Assembly (NCBI GenBank): GCA_905182995.1
Contig: CAJJDP010000019.1
Coordinates: 585,600 to 649,599 of the forward strand
Origin: Paramecium octaurelia
Lineage: Eukaryota; Ciliophora; Oligohymenophorea; Peniculida; Parameciidae
Direction of reading: 5' to 3'
DNA length: 64,000 bases
The notes beneath the pieces were generated by a model, which worked only from the letters and a program-made list of their open reading frames with translations, did no database searches and was not told where the DNA came from. Shown here piece after piece: positions 26,101 to 39,545 of this stretch. A program made the translations under genes and the position numbers. The stretch's first letter is position 1, and each line of letters starts with the position of its first letter.

Positions 26101-29100
26101 GACTTGATTCAAGAAATATAAGCACTTCAGGATATAATTGAAAATCTGGAACTCAAAGTATAGGCAAAGAAAGAGGCAAAGGATGAATTGGAAGCTCAAC
26201 TTTGTACTTTGGAGAAAAAGACAGAACCTCGATCACAAAGTTCTTAACTTTAGGAGTCAGCGACTATGGCAAGCACATCCAAATTGGATTAGGAACCTTT
26301 GTAAAGATAGTATGATTAAGAGGTACAAATTTCAAGATTGAAAGACTTGTTGACATAAAAAGAAAAAGACATTGTAAAATTGAATGGCTTAGTAACAGAA
26401 AAAGAGAATGAGCTTTAATCTTATAAGGAATAAATACCCTCGATATAAGAATATTAAAATTAACAGTTCCTCCACTCATAGGAAGAATTAGTAAACACAG
26501 AATTGCGTAAGGATATACAAAGGTTGGAAGATCAATTAGATGCTCAAATAAAACTAAATAAAGGATTATAGTAAAGAATGGATAATTAGCATGAATAAGC
26601 AGCTTAATTGTCTCAAAAAATAAGAGAATCTTCTCTAGACTCGAGCTCATCGAATTCCTAAATCAGGGATAATAAACAAAAAATTGTAGAAAAATAATAG
26701 AAAATAGATGAATTAGTTAAAGAGCATTTAAGCTTAGATGACCTAATTGAAGAGTTGGAAAAGAAACTTGTAGCTAAAAATGACTATAAAGATTAATTGT
26801 TAAGTTAATTATAAGAAGGACCTAAACAGGCTTAATAACCTAATGAAAATCAGGTTTAACCAAATCAACTATTTTTGAAACAGCAGAATTAAGGGTAAAT
26901 GATTGAACCAATCTAAGAAATTAGTGATGTTTAATAAGTAGTCAGCAACTTTGAGGATTAAATTTCTATTCCTTTGCAAACAGGACAGATTTTACAAGAA
27001 TTGGATGGAGATAGTCAAAAGTAAGACATCAAAGAACCTAACCCTTCTGAATAGGAATCCAACCAACTTCATCCTGCAAGATCATAACCTGTATTTACTA
27101 GACCTGAGGAGGAGGCTGAGCCAAAACTTTAATAAGTGAAATCCACATAAGGATTTACTTCGCCTCAAGAGTTTTTGGTTAAGGAAGGAATAGATGGGAA
27201 AAAGTTATAAGAGGTTTTGGATTTATTGAAGAGTAATAATGATGTTGAGAGAAGAATATAGGAGTTGAGAGATGCATTGGCAAGAAAGAACAAGAGAAAA
27301 GAACAATTGGAGGGAGTATTTAATAAAGATTAAGAATTGTTGGGTTAGAGGGTGTCGGATAGTGTTAATGAGAAGAAGCAACTGCAGGATTAGTTGCATT
27401 AAAAAAATTTATAAGTTGCTGCTCTGAACGATGAGTTATCAAAATTATAATAAAAAGTATTTGAGAAAGAGAAGGTCATAGATGAAAAAGATAGGGAAGT
27501 GAGAAATAGTTAATTAATTAAGACTTATTAAGATAATTGTGATAAGGCTGATGAATTAATTAGCAAGAATGTAGAGATACAAGAAACACTGAATAATTTA
27601 GAAAGGTAATTGGCTGAGAAGTAACTGAGATTGAAGGAGATTTAAAATCAAATCGGTTTTGACTCTAGCATTTCGAATATCTAAGAGGCAATTGAAAATG
27701 CTGGGATTATTAAATCTTATGATTAAGAGTAAGATTCATAATTGCAACAATAGGAATAAGTCCTTTAAGGTTATAGCTTGAGTATCGATCAATTGAAAAA
27801 TAAAATAGCATAATTGAACAGTGAATTATCCGATAAGGATAAGATTAATGCAGATCTTCGTAATCAAGTAGCCGATTTAAAGAAATAGATTCATGGTTTT
27901 TAATTAGCTCAATAGGATGCCAAAGTAATCAAAAAGCAAAATCAGAAATTACAGGATGAAATACAAGCTTTAGTTTAAGAGAACTTAAATTATGAAGACT
28001 TGATTCGTGATTCTGAGTTTAAGTTACAAGAGAAAAAGTCAAGAGCTAAAGAATTGGACATGGAAATTAAGAATGCTGAAATTCAAATATAGGTTGAGAA
28101 GTAGAATAAAGAAAATTAAATACTTTAACAAAAGATATAACAAACTGATGAGTTAATTAAGAAGAACTTAGCGTTAGATGAAGCAATAACAAATTTGGAA
28201 TTGAGAATCCTAGATAAATAGTAGTAGTTATCATAAAAAGAGGCTAAAATATCTAATTAGAATTCAAGAATTTTGCAATAGCCGATGTACATTTACTAAG
28301 AAGATTCAGAGGAGAAGGCTAGCAATATGAAATCAGAGACGTCTCCAAAGACCTAGCATTAACATCCCTTGATCCAAGAGCATAATGAGAATTTGAGTGA
28401 ATTGACTAGTTCTATTAATCAAATGTAGGAGTAGGTTAGATAATTTAGTCTGGATGATAGTGAAGTTGAATTCTATTTATAATAGAAGAAAGAAAAGCAA
28501 TAGGAAATAGACACATTAAAATAACAATTGTTTTAATAAAATGAAGCACTGTAAGATCTAAAATAAGAGCAAATTGAAAAGCAACAATAAATTGAATAAC
28601 TTAAAAAGGAGAATTCTAATTTTGATGAGCTGGTTGAGGAATTGTAATAAAATTAGAAACAAATGATTGAGTAAGAGATATAGAAGAAGGATTAAAATTA
28701 ACCTTAAGAGATTGAAGGTCCTGAGCAAAGTGAAATAATTAAAACAAAGTCAGAGAATTTAGAATTGAGCAAGAAAGTTCAGAATTTGAAATAGACTTAG
28801 AAATAGTTGAAGAATCAAATTGTTAATTTTGATTATTTAATTATTGATCTTGAAACAGTAGTTGCAGATAAGAAAAACGAGATTTAGAGATTGAGTAAGG
28901 ATAACTAATTCTACTAGTAATAGAATAGAAAGTAAAAAGGGAGAAGAGAATAATTACATAAAGAACAAAATAATTTGTAATATTAACTTAAGCTTTTAGA
29001 GCCTCAACTTTAAGAACTTCAATAAACGGAAAAATAAATGCAATAATAGATTGCTAAGCTTGAGTAAAATCTAAAGGATCTGGATGAGAAGTAAAAACAA

Positions 29101-32100
29101 TTAGAAGGATAAATCAAGTAGAAGCAAGAGATAAATTCTGCTTTGGAATTATAATTGTCAACATTAAATCAAGATATAGGTTAATAAAACGAGAAGAAAC
29201 AATTATTAGAATCAGACTTGAATTAATTGAGAAATGAGAATTAAGGGATAGAATAAGAAGTGAAGATATATAGGAATCTCAGTCTCGAAGACATTACTTT
29301 AAGTGAGCAAATAGATGCTCTTACAAAATAGATAAATGATGACAAGTAAACTTATGAAACCTTATAGGATGAACAAAAGGCTACACAGGAATAAATCAGT
29401 TTATTGCTCCCTTAAAATAAAGAGATTGATGAATTGAAAGAAACTGCTAAGATATAATATGCATAAAATGTAGAGGCCTTAAATAATTTATAACAAGAAT
29501 TGCAATAGAAGATTGAACAGAAGAACAAAATTTTCTAAGAAATCTCAGAGACTGAGAAATATTTAGATGAGTACAATCATATGTTATAGGATTTGAATTA
29601 GAAGAAGGCCCATCTCGAAGATTAAATAAAGAAGGATGAGATTTTGGTTGCTGCAGTTGCTTCTAAATCAAAACGATTAGCTGAAAATCTAGAGGCTGAA
29701 AAACAGAATTACAATGCACTTAACGCTGAATTAGAAGGGTTTTTGAAGAAAAAATAAATTTAAGAACAAGAGTTGCTAAAAACCTAAAACGAAATTTAGG
29801 AAATGAAGGCCGAATAGGAGTAGTTATAACAATTATAATAAAAGAGCTAGAATTTGAAGGATTAGATTGGAAAATGCGAATAAGACATTGAAATCAATTT
29901 AAAAATAGTTCCTGAAAGGGAGGAATAGTTATTATAATTGTAATCAATCATTCAGAAGAAAAATGATATGATAGATGCTACCCAATAAGAAGTGGATACT
30001 TTAAACAACCTACTTGATGAAGTATAATAAAAGAAGGAATCGAAGGAAAAGGAGTTGGAGAATTAAATTAGACTGAATGAAAATATTGACAATCAACTTC
30101 TGGAAAATTATAAGAGAGAAAGGGAGCTAAAGGATCAGATTGACTCAATATAATTGTAAGAACTTGATGTTTTATTACAGGACCGTATTAACTAAGTTCG
30201 TGCATAAGAGGGATTATTAGGCGAAATTAAAGGATATAAAGATGAATAGTTAAAATTACAAGAGGAATGTAATTAACTTAAGTAAGAGATTGAGGAATAA
30301 GAAAATCTCAATAATGATCAGAGGTAGGAACTCGAATTCAAATTATTAGAAAAGAATGATATAGAGTAAGATCTTCATTCAGCATCAGCTTAATTAGATG
30401 AAATGAAGTTTTAATTGGAGGAAAAGAATGGAGAATTGACAAAACTAAATGATTAATTTAAGAAAGTAGATGAGGAGTCTAAGATGATGGAAGCTGTTTT
30501 ATAATTGAAGGAGAAGGAACTAAAATAACTATAAAAGAAGAAAGAAAATTTAATTGATGAGTTAGAGAAAATAAACAATGATGTTATTGAGGCATAGAAA
30601 CAATTCGCAACAAAAAGGAAGAAGTAAAGATCATTAGAGCCTCAACAATAAGATGAAGATATGGAAGAAGATATCTAAGACAAGATTACTTCTTTGAATT
30701 CACGTAATAATAATTTGAAGGATGATCTTTAGAAATTGGTAGAGTAGAGTCCAGACACAACAGAGAAGAAGGCTGAGGAATAATAAGTGAGCAAAGGTAT
30801 TCCTGCTTCAGTTTCGCAATTTGATACAAATAAATTCTAGTAAACTTTATAAGACAGAAATAAAAAAATAGAAATATTAGAAATGACCATTTAGACATTG
30901 TAATAGCAACAACAAGAACGAAATAGTATGATTCCTTCAATGCTTTAATCCAAGATGTCAATGCAGCCAAGTTTCTTTATGGATGACGATCCGTTGCTCT
31001 TAGAATTACAAGATAAATTCACTAAGGAAAGTGAATTGTTGAAGGACTTACAAAATAAAATTAAGTCGACTGCTGAAAGCCACTATGCTTTATCTTTATA
31101 ATTGAAGGATTGGGCTGAAAAGGAAAATAGATTAGCTAAAGAATTAGACTCAAGAAGATAGAGTGTAGAATAAATTGAGTTTGAACTTTAAACTATCTTT
31201 GGGAAATAGTCAGATTTAGAATCTGAGAAAGTTAGTGTTTTACAAAGAATTTATTAGTTGGAAGTCGAAACACAAGAACTCTATGAGTAAGAAGGCAATA
31301 CTAGAAACAAGTTGAAAGAGAAGAAAGATTACTTATAAACACTTTACAAAAATCTGACTGAGAGTGATCAAAAGCTTTTGCAATTAAGAAATAGAATGGC
31401 CTTATATTCTCAAGAAGGAAGATAATTGGCTGAATAAGTGGAGAATTTAGAGAATGAAAAAGAAAATAAATTATAATATTTATAAGACATTTAGGCAGAT
31501 TTAGAGCATGCAGAAATTGAAAAGAATGAGAAGTAAGCCTTAGTTCAATCTATAGCTAAAGAAATAAGTGGAACTTAATAAGAAAAAGATCGATTAGAAA
31601 TTCAGTATGCCACTGTTCATAGCAAGAATCAATAATTGAAGAGTTAAATTGGATTTGAAGAATCTCTTTATTAAAAATTACTTCAAGAATTAGAAATTGC
31701 TAAAAAGAGAGACCAAACCAAATTCCAAAATCTCTTTTCTGATGGATCTACTCAAACCGAATATGACTTGGAATAATTCGAAATTTTGTGCAACAACACT
31801 CAGATGTTCAAGATTACTAAGGAAGATGCATTTTAATTAAAAGAAAGTTGTAAATAACGATTGATCGAAATATATACTAATGAGAATCCTAGTATCTAAT
31901 AAGCTATAAGCTAAAATCAGCACTTAAAGAAGTTGATCCATTTACAATAAATGCTAATTCAAATATAAGAGAATGAAAACTTAAATTTAATTGAGTAATC
32001 CTCCAGAAGGTCATCGAAATTAGGATTCAAAGTTCTAGATGAATCAATTTATAATGCGAGATTAGAATTGGAATAAGTATGTCAATTTAATATATATTCT

Positions 32101-32362
32101 AGATTGATTTTATGATGACCAAAACTAAATTAGTTGAAGTTTAAGTGAGTGATCACTAAATTATAGTTGGAGATGTCAAAATAGCAAGGCAATGGATCAT
32201 AGATCGACAGTTTGATTGTGATAATTAGTTATATCCTTTGGGGGTGCTGAACATAATTTACAAGGTATTTCAATTCAATCTATTTAGGTATCTCTTTATC
32301 AAGTGATCAATATTTCACTAACTGGAACAAAAGTATTAAACTTATATTAATCTATATTGTGA
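23156..32362 (+). CDS. Giant coiled-coil protein (~3043 residues)
   Basis: One frame, open in ciliate code for almost 9 kb. Introns are 23232-23257 (26 nt), 32077-32102 (26) and 32265-32287 (23). The spliced length is exactly 3044 codons. If the last intron is not removed, the stop is at 32304 and the tail is shorter. Nearly every residue fits heptad coiled coil, rich in Glu, Lys, Gln and Leu. A short module recurs: DELIKKNLALDEAITNLELR, DELVKEHLSLDDLIEELEKK, DELISKNVEIQETLNNLERQ, DDLVLENQQLEDLIAELQQK and DELIKANLDVNDKINELQKT, each followed by a charged linker. The last ~75 residues are not coiled coil. Such giants in ciliates are usually structural proteins of basal-body rootlets, cortex or Golgi; location here is unknown. 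Confidence 0.85.
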
Positions 32363-32911
32363 GATCAATAAATATATATTTATATTAAAGTAATTTTAAA
32401 CATTTTTAACTTTCTTGAATAAAACAGGTTTTAAATTAGTAAAGAAAATGTTCTAATTTGAAATAAGCCAATTCAAGAGTAATTCGATTCTTAATTTTCT
32501 ATATTGATAAAATATACAATCATTAATTACTCTATAAAAGATATAACATCAAAATCTAAGTTTAATTTATATCACTAGGTAATTTTCTGTTGATTTAATA
32601 ATTTGCTAGTTAAGTTAATAAAATATTATATTAGTTAAAAAATTGAGGTTTTTTGGATTTTATAAAAATGATCTTATCTATTCTGATGAATTTAATTTAA
32701 AAGGAGCAAATTAAGTTTATTTGTATTTATTAAGTATAAAAATTTATAATTATTCTTAGGAACATACTATTTATAGATAAAACAAGTTGAAAAACTAGAT
32801 TATTGATAAACGAAATAACTAAGTAATAAACTTGCAATTATTTAAAATATAAATTATATATGGAATTTAATTGAGAAATGGTTTGAAAATTTATTTTATA
32901 ATATCAAACAA
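32363..32911. other. Intergenic region, nothing recognised
   Basis: This is 549 bases of very AT-rich sequence between tandem plus-strand genes. There is no ORF of coding character and no clear structure. Confidence 0.45.
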
Positions 32912-35014
32912 ATGAGAGTGATTTATGCACTTATAGCTTTGGGTATATTACTTGTTTTGATACCTTTGTTCTACGACAATACTGACTCTGCCCTTTGGTT
33001 GGAAAAGACAGAAGCTCACACTTTTTTTATAACCTCTTCAAATCGACGATCGCTTTTACAGGATAAGTATCAATTAATTACATGAGCTAGTCATTTAATG
33101 ATGAAACAGTAAATCGAAGCTGAAGAGATAGAGAGAGTGCTTAAACTGTAATCTTTATTTGCTGAATCAAAAAATATATGTTTAAATGGAAAAGATCCTA
33201 AAAAATGGAGCTACGAACAGATTGTTAATGAATTCATAAAAGGTCCATGCGCTCCAGTCATCTTAGTTCCAGGCTTGGCAGGAACTTCCTTAGAAGTATT
33301 GATTCAATACTATGGTAGATTGAAATTGATTGTGAAAAATTATAGAAAGAGAGTCCAGAAGTATTTGAGAGTTGTGGTTGGTAAACATGTAATTCATGGT
33401 ATTTTTGGTATTCTAAACCTGATTTGGAATACAGACTTTGGATTTCCACAACAACAAGCACCGTTGGTGTGATATAGACCAGTTCTAAGGATCATTGCTT
33501 TGGTAATTTGATGGAGTTGAAATATGATAGTGCAACTCAAAATCATAAAGAAACTCCTGGGCTTAAAGTATAAATCATCATAATAACTAAGGTGACTTAC
33601 TATGGAAACACACCTAGTACACAGAAGTATAATGAATGTGGCTTAGGAGGAATCAAAGAGATGACCGACGATTATTTAATCAAATACATGATGTGTGATT
33701 ATAAAGGATTTCTCAATATTGGAGATTTATTGAAGAATATGGGATATGTGAGCGGACTTCTATTCTAAGCTATTCCCTATGATTATAGAAAAGGTATTTA
33801 GTAATCTGAGGCTAAATAATTAATTCGACAGAGCATATCAAATCTAAATAAGATAACAGGAAAAAAGGCTATTATTTTAACCCATTCTTTGGGATCTCTT
33901 CATACTCTTAACGTGCTTGGAGAGATGACTAAACAAGAGAAACAGGATTCAATAGCCACTATTATGACCATGGGAGCACCTTATTTAGGCTCATCTAAAG
34001 CAATCAGAGCTCATTTGGGAGGTGATCCTTCCTTTTTAGATACATTTTTAGGAATGACAGTTGGAATTAATTACTTCAACTAAAATAAAGCAATAAATTC
34101 AGCTTCAAGTTAAGTTGACATTTATCCTAAACTGACATTTTTCCAATACTAGAATGAACCCTGGATGCAAGAAATTTTGAAAAGAATTTAATAAGAACAA
34201 GAATTTATTTAAAATAAAACAAATAACGTTACAGCTTTGCCTTGGTTCCCAAATCCTAAAGAATTGTGTACTAATTTAACTGACTTCTAATCTGAATGTT
34301 TGATTCACATGTAAGATTTGAAGGAGTATTTTATTGAAATTGAAGATAAGAAGTTTACTGCTTAAGATATTGAGGAATTGTTAGCCAATTATACTATTAA
34401 TGGTACATTAATATCATAATATTACTAAAATTACTAGTCAAATGCATTGAACACCTTATAAAATCCTGAGGTTCCATTCATTGTTTTATACGGAGGCTTT
34501 GCTTAGACTGAATATTAATTCAAATATCAAAGGAATCCTTATCATGAAGTGCTAGAAAAATAAGACTTTTATTTCCCCAACTTTACAAGTTATGCAATTG
34601 GTGATTAGACTGTTTTGACTTCATCTGCTCTTACTCCTGCCATTAAATGGATTTACGAACATCAAAATGGCATAACTGAAAATCCAATAAAAGTTATTCA
34701 ATATTGTTCTAATTACAAAGGTTCATTATAATAGAATCTATTTGATTCTGTCATCGATGGTGAAAAATAAATAACTCAAAGCGGATACATTGGATTAGAA
34801 TGTGAATGTTTGAAAAAAGGAGCAGTAATTAATTTAAATTTATAAATAGGCCATAAGTGACTGCAAACATTCGTGCTTAATAAACGACAAATTTGTTGTT
34901 GACATTGTTTCATAACTAGTACGTAACAATCAAAAAGCTTCAATTGATAAAACTCCATTAAATAAAAATTAATTAGAAGATTTTGTGAAACAATGCTCAA
35001 ATCTCTAGATTTGA
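32912..35014 (+). CDS. LCAT/phospholipase A family acyltransferase, secreted or lumenal
   Basis: Predicted 676 residues; introns 33067-33090 (24 nt), 33296-33318 (23) and 34825-34849 (25), spliced length exactly 677 codons. Lecithin:cholesterol acyltransferase relatives are alpha/beta-hydrolases that move or release phospholipid acyl chains. A hydrophobic N-terminal signal peptide or anchor is present (MRVIYALIALGILLVLI). Then come the oxyanion region PVILVPGLAGTSLE, the lid segment with paired cysteines and tryptophans (CGWQTCNSW), the nucleophile elbow THSLGS (Ser about 310), MGAPYLGS, acid GDQTVLTSSAL (Asp about 549) and a C-terminal CKHSCL (His about 629). The triad is complete. Several NxT/NxS sites suit passage through the secretory route. 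The exact substrate is not predictable. Confidence 0.93.
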
Positions 35015-35365
35015 TTAAGTTTGATAAGCAAATGTTTTATTAATTTACATCAAAAATATAACACAAGATTTTCTTAAAATTACTCTAAAATAATCATATT
35101 TTTACAAAAAAATTAATGTAAGGTTTACATCTAAAAAATTACCAATATTTTTAATTATAATTTTAAGTATTTTTGGTACAATAATTCTATTTTCTATTTC
35201 TGAGTATTTTAATCAAAAATTAAACTCTATTGTTTAGTCAGATTCATATAACAAATAAATAATATCTAACTAAATCAATTAACTTAATTAGAACTCGAAT
35301 TATATATAAGCCTTTAGTTTATAATATGATATTTTGATTGTTTTATTTAGTCTACGAATAATATA
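35015..35365. other. Convergent intergenic region, nothing recognised
   Basis: 351 AT-rich bases separate the ends of the LCAT-like and leishmanolysin-like genes. It presumably holds both 3' UTRs; no structure stood out. Confidence 0.45.
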
Positions 35366-37237
35366 TCATAAGGCTAAAAATAAGGCTATGATGCTGGTTA
35401 CTAAAATTAATGAATAAGTTGGTAGAGGTTAACAAAATCCTCCAACCAATAGATAAGTATCCTCACACTCGGTACATACATCCTTTGCTGAACAAGTGGC
35501 ACAATTTGCAGGACAACCTATACAATACATTGTCGATTCATCTGCAAATGTATTTGATGAACAACTCTAAACACATTCAATACCGTCTCTATAAGTAGTG
35601 CAACTTTTTTCACATGCTCTTCCTGAATAACCAGCTATACAAGTGCACTAAAATATTAAAATTTAAGTATATTTACCACTCCTCCTAAACAAAATCCCTT
35701 TTTATTACACTAATTTGGGCATTCGCTAGCTGATTTGCATAATTCCATTGGATTATCGGGACAAACAATGCCTGACTTATATTGTTCAGTGTCATAACTT
35801 GGAGATGAACCTCCAACACTGCAATCATATTTAACTCCATCAACAATGATGGTTAATGAATTATTCTCATCACAAGAGTACTAATAACAACTAAATCCAA
35901 TGTTAATGGCTTGTTTTATTGCACTTACCAAACCCCCTTCTATGCACATACTATCATATCCAAAATAAAAGTTGGATCCTGAAAATAAGGTCTAATTATA
36001 GTTAGCTGCATCTCTGCAATCTAAATCTGGAATCACATAATAATAAGGACATTCTACTAGTCCATCATTCATACAAATTCCTATTCCAGTGTGTGTATAA
36101 GAGCAGGATAAATGGTTTAATGGATTATCTGATTGGTCAGTGTCATCATAAGGATCAGTACAGAATTCTTTGTATTATTAGTCAGAAAAGCATTAATTCT
36201 TATAAAAATCGCATCCCTTATCCTTTCCCCACAATTGTATATCTGAAATATGCTTGGTCACTCGATAAAATCTGAAGTCAAATTACATATTTATACCCTG
36301 TATCTTCTAAAAGACCAAATGTAAATTCAGTAAAGAGGGAATTGCCAGTCATCAATGCACCTGTCATTAGTTCATTATAGAAGATTGATCTCTCTAAATG
36401 TGATCCTGCTGTTCCTCCTCCCTTCTGATCTTCCATCTAATTATGAATAAGATTTAATACAGTTCCTCCCACTACTTTAGAGCATCCAAAATGATTCTCA
36501 GCTAACTGAGTCAATCTTGGAGTAGGCAAATCAATTTGCTAATTCACTCTTTAATAAACTGTAAAGTCGTATTTCTCATTACTCGAACTATTATAATAGT
36601 TTGTATAGAGATTATCAGTGAATCCCAAACCATGAATGGATTCATGTAGTACCACTTGAACTGCAGCTTCAAATTTTGCATCTGTTCCCTTTAAATTGTA
36701 ATTGTTTTGATACCTAAAATTCTTTCATGTAGTAATTGTTCATTTGCATAATTCCAAAAATTGGTCTTCCTGTCGTTTCATCAAAGATTACAGGAGCTGC
36801 CCTTGCTATGTATTCTACGTTTTGATTATCCTCTTAACCCACAAAGAATACCTAATTATATTCTGGATATCTACCAAGTCAGCATCATAACTTTTTTGGA
36901 GTGAAGCAGGAATAGTCAGTATTTGCCAATCAGTTTCATAGCTTGATTTCCATTCTAAATTTCCAGTTTGTCTCTTAACCAAGATAAATCTTCCAAAAAA
37001 TGTCTTAACGATATTTAGTACTGTATTAGTTTATTCTTAAACTTCAGAAGGTGGAGATTCCAAGAATTCAAAATGTATTCTTATTGATTCCCATTAAGTT
37101 TTCACATCCTCAAGCTTTCTGTCATTACGTTTTTCTCTTAACTTTTATAGTAACTTGACTTAGGATGGTAATTTAATATTCCAGACATCCGAATGAGCAA
37201 AACAGACAACCAAGTAGAATAGTATAAGATAATTCAT
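35366..37237 (-). CDS. Leishmanolysin-like (GP63, peptidase M8) surface metalloprotease
   Basis: Predicted 589 residues; introns 36852-36874 (23 nt), 36689-36713 (25, ending AAG), 36272-36296 (25, ending CAG) and 35648-35676 (29). The spliced length is exactly 590 codons. A signal peptide (MNYLILFYLVVCFAHS) leads to the M8 zinc site VVLHESIHGLGF (first His about 182), then the third ligand in GSHLERSIFYNELMTG. The TG before FYRV is joined across an intron. The C-terminal half is cysteine-rich: an EGF-like CNKKGFCLGGVCTC block, then furin-like repeats (CPANCATC), and a final hydrophobic segment (SLILVTSIIALFLAL) that would anchor it in the membrane. M8 proteases are zinc endopeptidases at the cell surface. 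Ciliate genomes carry large M8 families. Confidence 0.94.
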
Positions 37238-37316
37238 GTGTAAAAAATAATATTATAAATTAATTGATATTTTAATACTTAATAAATCTCTAAAGCAATT
37301 ATAATAATTAATTACA
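37238..37316. promoter_or_regulatory. Very short divergent promoter
   Basis: Only 79 bases separate the ATG of the leishmanolysin-like gene (minus) from that of the next plus-strand gene. Both promoters and 5' UTRs must fit here. The sequence is almost entirely A and T; no motif is recognised. Confidence 0.5.
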
Positions 37317-38306
37317 ATGTCCCAAAATTCACATACTAATAAGTAATTTTCTTTCCACTCTACAATTAAAATCAAAAGATTCCCCATGTTGGAACCCTTG
37401 TTTAAATAAATCAACCAAGTTGTTCCCTTAAATACTCAAAGGGGAAGAAGCTTTAAATGCTATCTATTTAACACAACTGGAGGATAGTGCAAGTTTAGAA
37501 GGAAGACTTGTACATGTTCTGAGTGTGGAGGAACAAATATCTTCGTTGAAAAATAGAATGCTTTATAACCCATTACCTACATCAGAGCACATCATGTAAA
37601 AAAAAGAAAGAGGAAGATGCATCGTAATAAAGGAGGTGGCAGACAATTATCAGCCATGATCACTAGAGTGCCTCTTAAGATAGAGGATATTACCAATCTG
37701 ATTCCAACAAGAAAGGAAAGAAAAGCAAAAACATTACTCCAAAACTAAATTATTGAATAAACATTATTAAAATGCAAAAGACTACTCACTAAAGATGACT
37801 CCGATATTGGGTATGAATATTTCTTTGCCAATGAATTGAAAATTGCTTATTAGACTCAAGAATTTATGACGAATAGTACTTTTGAAAAAACTCCAACTTA
37901 AACCAAGCAACCAAATGGCAATTTTACGACGAGTCAAAGAACAATTGATGAATCTCAATTGACTAGTGCTTAGAATTTGAATATTAATTAGAGTCAAGTC
38001 TTAATCACTCAACTTCCTAGAGTCAATTATAAAATTAAACAAAAACCTTCGCTACATAGTCCTAGAATCTATCAAGATATTATTTAATCACACAATCTTA
38101 AGCCCAATCAGACTGTGGATAAATATGTATCTCAAAGTGCTCATTGTTCGCCAATGAATATCAAATTACCCTTGATTAGTTAATAAAAAGTGAGCCAAAC
38201 CAAAAGAAAGAAATCAGAACATGTTTATTTGAAAGGATCTCCTTTGAAATTACTGCATGAATTAAAATCTTAGATTTTATTATAAAAAAAAATGAGCAAA
38301 TAATGA
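37317..38306 (+). CDS. Unknown protein with a cysteine cluster
   Basis: Intronless ORF of 329 residues ending at TGA 38304. The N-terminal third has a basic tract and a cysteine cluster CKFRRKTCTCSECGG that could bind zinc, followed by strongly basic VKKRKRKMHRNKGGGR, a plausible nuclear signal. The rest is Gln/Ser/Thr-rich with no domain I recognise. It is the first of three closely spaced plus-strand genes (gaps of 40 and 51 bases), all basic and low in recognisable domains. Function is unknown. Confidence 0.75.
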
Positions 38307-38346
38307 GTTTTGTTTTTAACGACTATTTAATACCATTAATTATTTA

Positions 38347-38920
38347 ATGAATGCCAACTACCCTATTTACCTACAAGAAATTAAAGAGAATTGTGCACCC
38401 TTGAAAGACATTTAACTGAGTCACAAGAAATCCCTTCCTCATATTATTGAATCCATTACCTAAAAGATTCCTTAAGTCAAAAAATAAAGCATCCACAAAA
38501 TATGTTCCCAACAAGTAAGCTAATCTATTTAATTTTATAATTGCAGGAATAAAGAATATATTCTAATATTCACAAACTCAAAAAATATAATCTACTCAAA
38601 GAAATTGGACATGTGAACCCTCAACTTCACCAAGAATTGCAAAACACTCGAGATCATCAACTCCCTTACAAATTAAGTAAAATTACACTTTAACTCCACT
38701 AGTCCAATATCAGAAAATCAAACAGTTATAGGGAGAGCTGATTACTGAGAATTAGGAGTCGACTAATAACTTAAATGATTGCTATGGATAGGATGATATC
38801 ATGTGTTCAAACAGAAAGATACTACTGAAACCTTGTATGCGAAACATCATGGATGACTACGAAAATCGTTATAATGAATATAGCGACTCTTACATCAATA
38901 AATACTTGGATCTGAATTGA
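38347..38920 (+). CDS. Unknown 171-residue protein
   Basis: Introns at 38515-38546 (32 nt, ending CAG) and 38677-38702 (26 nt) give exactly 172 codons. The 32-nt intron is the longest firm one in this window. The protein is basic in its first two-thirds (KDIQLSHKKSLPHIIES) and acidic at its end (MDDYENRYNEYSDSY). No domain, signal peptide or membrane segment is visible. The second intron is needed to bring the acidic end into frame. Confidence 0.68.
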
Positions 38921-38971
38921 AAACAAATAATAGTTATATTTCTTTATTTTATTATAAATTGTCTCAAAAAT

Positions 38972-39545
38972 ATGCTATAACTACATAGAATTAGAGCATC
39001 TTCAGTTCAAGAACAAGGAGAACAAAGAGCGAAACTTCCGAATATACTTACACCTACTTTTGCTGATTGGAAAATTATAAGTGACTCTAGGGCTCACCCG
39101 AAAATATGCAGGAGGAATCCTCTTTTTAAATTTGGTTTGATCCCACCAAAAAAGGTTGCCACTCCGTCATCGTCTGCTCATCAGAATCCACAAGATTTTA
39201 GAGGACTTAAATCAGAAGAACAAAGTCAAAGATTGAAAGACAATATTGTTGAAGATAGAATAAGCACAACAGAAACAAATACTGTTTAATAGTTCGAGTT
39301 AGATAAAAAATATATGTAATTGCGAAATAGATCTGTTAGCGGATCAAAATAAACAAATCAAATAGTATACCTTCCAATAATATATCTAGCTACTTGAATG
39401 CAAATAGTTATTTGACAATCAAAAAAAAGCATTTGAGGATATATTGAAATCAAACAATTTATATAATAAATATTCTAGAGTAATAGATAAGGAATAATCA
39501 ATAACAAATTAGAAAATTATGTAAATTTTTAACTTATATAAATGA
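38972..39545 (+). CDS. Unknown 182-residue protein
   Basis: One 25-nt intron (39365-39389), spliced length exactly 183 codons. A short motif-like N-terminal half (KLPNILTPTFADWKIISDSR, NPLFKFGLIPPKK) is followed by a helical charged C-terminal half after the intron (LLECKQLFDNQKKAFEDILK). The FADWKIISD-like patch looks like a conserved binding segment, but I do not recognise the family. It sits 51 bases after the previous gene. Confidence 0.65.

Noticed and set aside
26264..26650. 128-codon minus-strand standard-code ORF
   Set aside because: It is antisense to the giant coiled-coil gene. Hydrophobic composition is the mirror of Lys/Glu-rich codons, and no motif is present.
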